From: Marchantia polymorpha subsp. ruderalis
Taxonomy: Eukaryota; Streptophyta; Marchantiopsida; Marchantiales; Marchantiaceae
Direction: 5' to 3'
Length of the DNA: 64,000 nt
Assembly (NCBI GenBank): GCA_037833965.1
Contig: AP031356.1
Coordinates: 11,926,501 to 11,990,500, forward strand
Positions 62,793 to 64,000 of this stretch are shown one piece after another. The notes below the pieces were generated by a model. The model saw only the letters and a list, made by a program, of their open reading frames with translations. It ran no database searches and had not been told where the DNA came from. The stretch's first letter is position 1; each line of letters begins with the position of its first letter. The translations under genes were made by a program, and so were the position numbers.

Positions 62793-64000
62793 CCTCTCCT
62801 TCCGAAAATAATCCAGGTGTTGCTTCGCAATATGGCATAGATGTGGCTTCTGGAAAGAAATAGAGCTTTTCGGCAAAAGCTACCAAAGACTCGGAATCAA
62901 GAGAAGGTTTTGACGATGGTGTAGCTAATCGTCTCCAAAAGGACTTGGGATCCTTCATCAGGTCCTTTGTCAAGGATTCTTGCTTTCGTCTTAAGAAAGC
63001 TCGTTTCTTAGACTTCACCAAGTCTTTGTATATCCTTGTCAAAAGAAGCTGACTTTGAATATCCAAAGACCTATCAACAGACCTTGCCCTTGCTAGCTTG
63101 CATTTGGAGTCAAACTATCCATTGCAAGGTAGCCCCTTAGCAATCCTAGTACTATGCCTCAAAAAGAACTTCGATGCAGAAGTTTTGAGCAATTCTATGA
63201 GCTGTAAACTAGCGGTATGCGAATCTGGACTCCATATGGTGTGAGTCAAAAGATCTTGTAGATGTTCTGCATAAAGGTCTCTTTTACAAGGATCTAAGCG
63301 AAACTTGGGAGAAGCTAAAAGAGATTGGCAAGGTGAAGTAGAGATTGATTTTGACATTGAAAGTGTGAACAAAAGAGGTGCATGATCTGATTCAGGTTGA
63401 GGATCCAAAACATCAAAATTGGAGATCAGAGAGGTACTAACCAAGGAAGACAAGAGAAAATCTATTGTGCTAGCACCGGTAGGGGAAAAACAAGTATTGG
63501 ACTGAGAGTTGGGAAAGCGAGAGGTTCCATTGAGAACCTTCAAGTTACAAGTGGCTCCAAATGTCAAAAAGTGCTCTGTCAAAGAGTTTGTGGAAGGATC
63601 AAAAGAGGTTCTAGACCACAAACTATCGTAAATTTCTTCAAACATAGAAGAAGCCAAGGGATCACTAAATTGAGTAAATTGAGCACAACGTATACGAGCA
63701 TTGAAATCTCCAGCAAGAAAGACATCCCCTTTACTTTGGAATCTAAGAACATCTTCAATAAGCCGATGGAATGGTTCACTTCGGTTGCAAAAGCGTGTTG
63801 AGTAGATACCCATGGACAATGGTGCAAAATAACAAATTGCCAAATAGCAATAAGATCCTCCAACCACCCCGAGACGTAGCCAATGATACTGTCCACCAAC
63901 ATCTTGAGCTTCTAGATGTATGAGAGGTAGAAGATGAGACCTGATGAAAGTAGCAATACCTCCTTGACCCCTTCCCGCATGTTGTCTTCTCTGGTTCCAT
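62793..64000 (-). pseudogene. LINE-A ORF2 fragment running off the window
   Basis: Minus-strand A ORF2 from about residue 453 (GLFSEGE) back towards the N-terminus; the right edge cuts it near residue 56. GDFNARI, STIDFLLSS and ESDHAPLLF are readable. A TGG-to-TAG change (LPCNG, then stop, at 63112-63114) breaks the frame in the linker. The first 193 bp repeat the stretch on the other side of the B copy. The RT core and 3' end are absent at this side. Confidence 0.85.

Noticed and set aside
2956-64000. Long terminal repeats or capsid-bearing elements among the repeats
   Set aside because: No terminal repeats, protease, integrase or capsid motifs were seen; the reverse transcriptase is of the LINE type with an APE endonuclease.

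Overview
This window is eukaryotic and almost entirely LINE-derived. From about position 2,956 to the right edge it is one continuous nest of non-LTR retrotransposons inserted into each other on both strands. All copies belong to one L1-like lineage: a coiled-coil/RRM-like ORF1, then an ORF2 with an APE-type endonuclease, a reverse transcriptase (YADD box) and a C-terminal CX2CX9HX4C zinc finger. The tail is a 7-bp repeat (TTTACCA)n instead of poly(A). No complete host gene was recognised. A 37-nt piece of U6 snRNA inside one copy (6155-6191) has the 5' end typical of green plants and green algae, so the host is probably in the green lineage; I cannot name the species.

Three subfamilies can be separated by protein sequence and by their 5' UTR. 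LINE-A has an ORF1 starting MASQDD and an ORF2 with SAAPIWKMADV; its 5' UTR is an array of type I then type II monomers, both of 181 bp. LINE-B has an ORF1 starting MMDSEN and an ORF2 with SAHPIWKMADI; its 5' UTR has type III monomers of 165 bp. LINE-C has an ORF1 starting MASQDN and an ORF2 with SANPIWKMADI; its 5' UTR has type IV monomers of 348 bp. The letters A, B, C and I-IV are my own labels.

Layout. 1-2955: flank without LINE sequence. 2956-3272: old, diverged 3' end. 3273-8220: plus-strand mosaic of A, B and C pieces with the U6 fragment and four tail-only insertions. 8221-9933: A-type promoter arrays. 9934-17018: minus A copy split by a 3.2-kb B copy. 17019-20985: short 3' ends. 20986-24657: minus C copy split by a rearranged B copy. 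24658-30637: A ORF1 region, then a nearly complete minus B copy. 30638-40030: fragments and a full-span minus A copy split by two insertions. 40031-43305: B-C-B mosaic. 43306-43993: short A pieces. 43994-54390: plus C copy split at the start of ORF2 by an intact 6.5-kb A copy (46728-53249). 54391-58272: A fragment split by a 5'-truncated A copy with an intact ORF2. 58273-62792: plus B copy with an intact ORF2. 62793-64000: minus A fragment running off the window.

How the parts work together. In each subfamily ORF1 ends in TAG CAA TCY and ORF2 follows in the same frame; in the young A copies ORF2 has no ATG at its conserved start, which points to stop-codon read-through or non-AUG initiation. 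Two conserved hairpins lie at the 3' end of the RNA, just before the tail. Insertions are mostly 5'-truncated, with target duplications of 3-7 bp, and range down to insertions of 13-28 bp of tail repeat alone. The nested organisation resembles the Zepp-type LINE clusters of green algae, which sit at chromosome ends or centromeres, but this window does not show which kind of locus it is.
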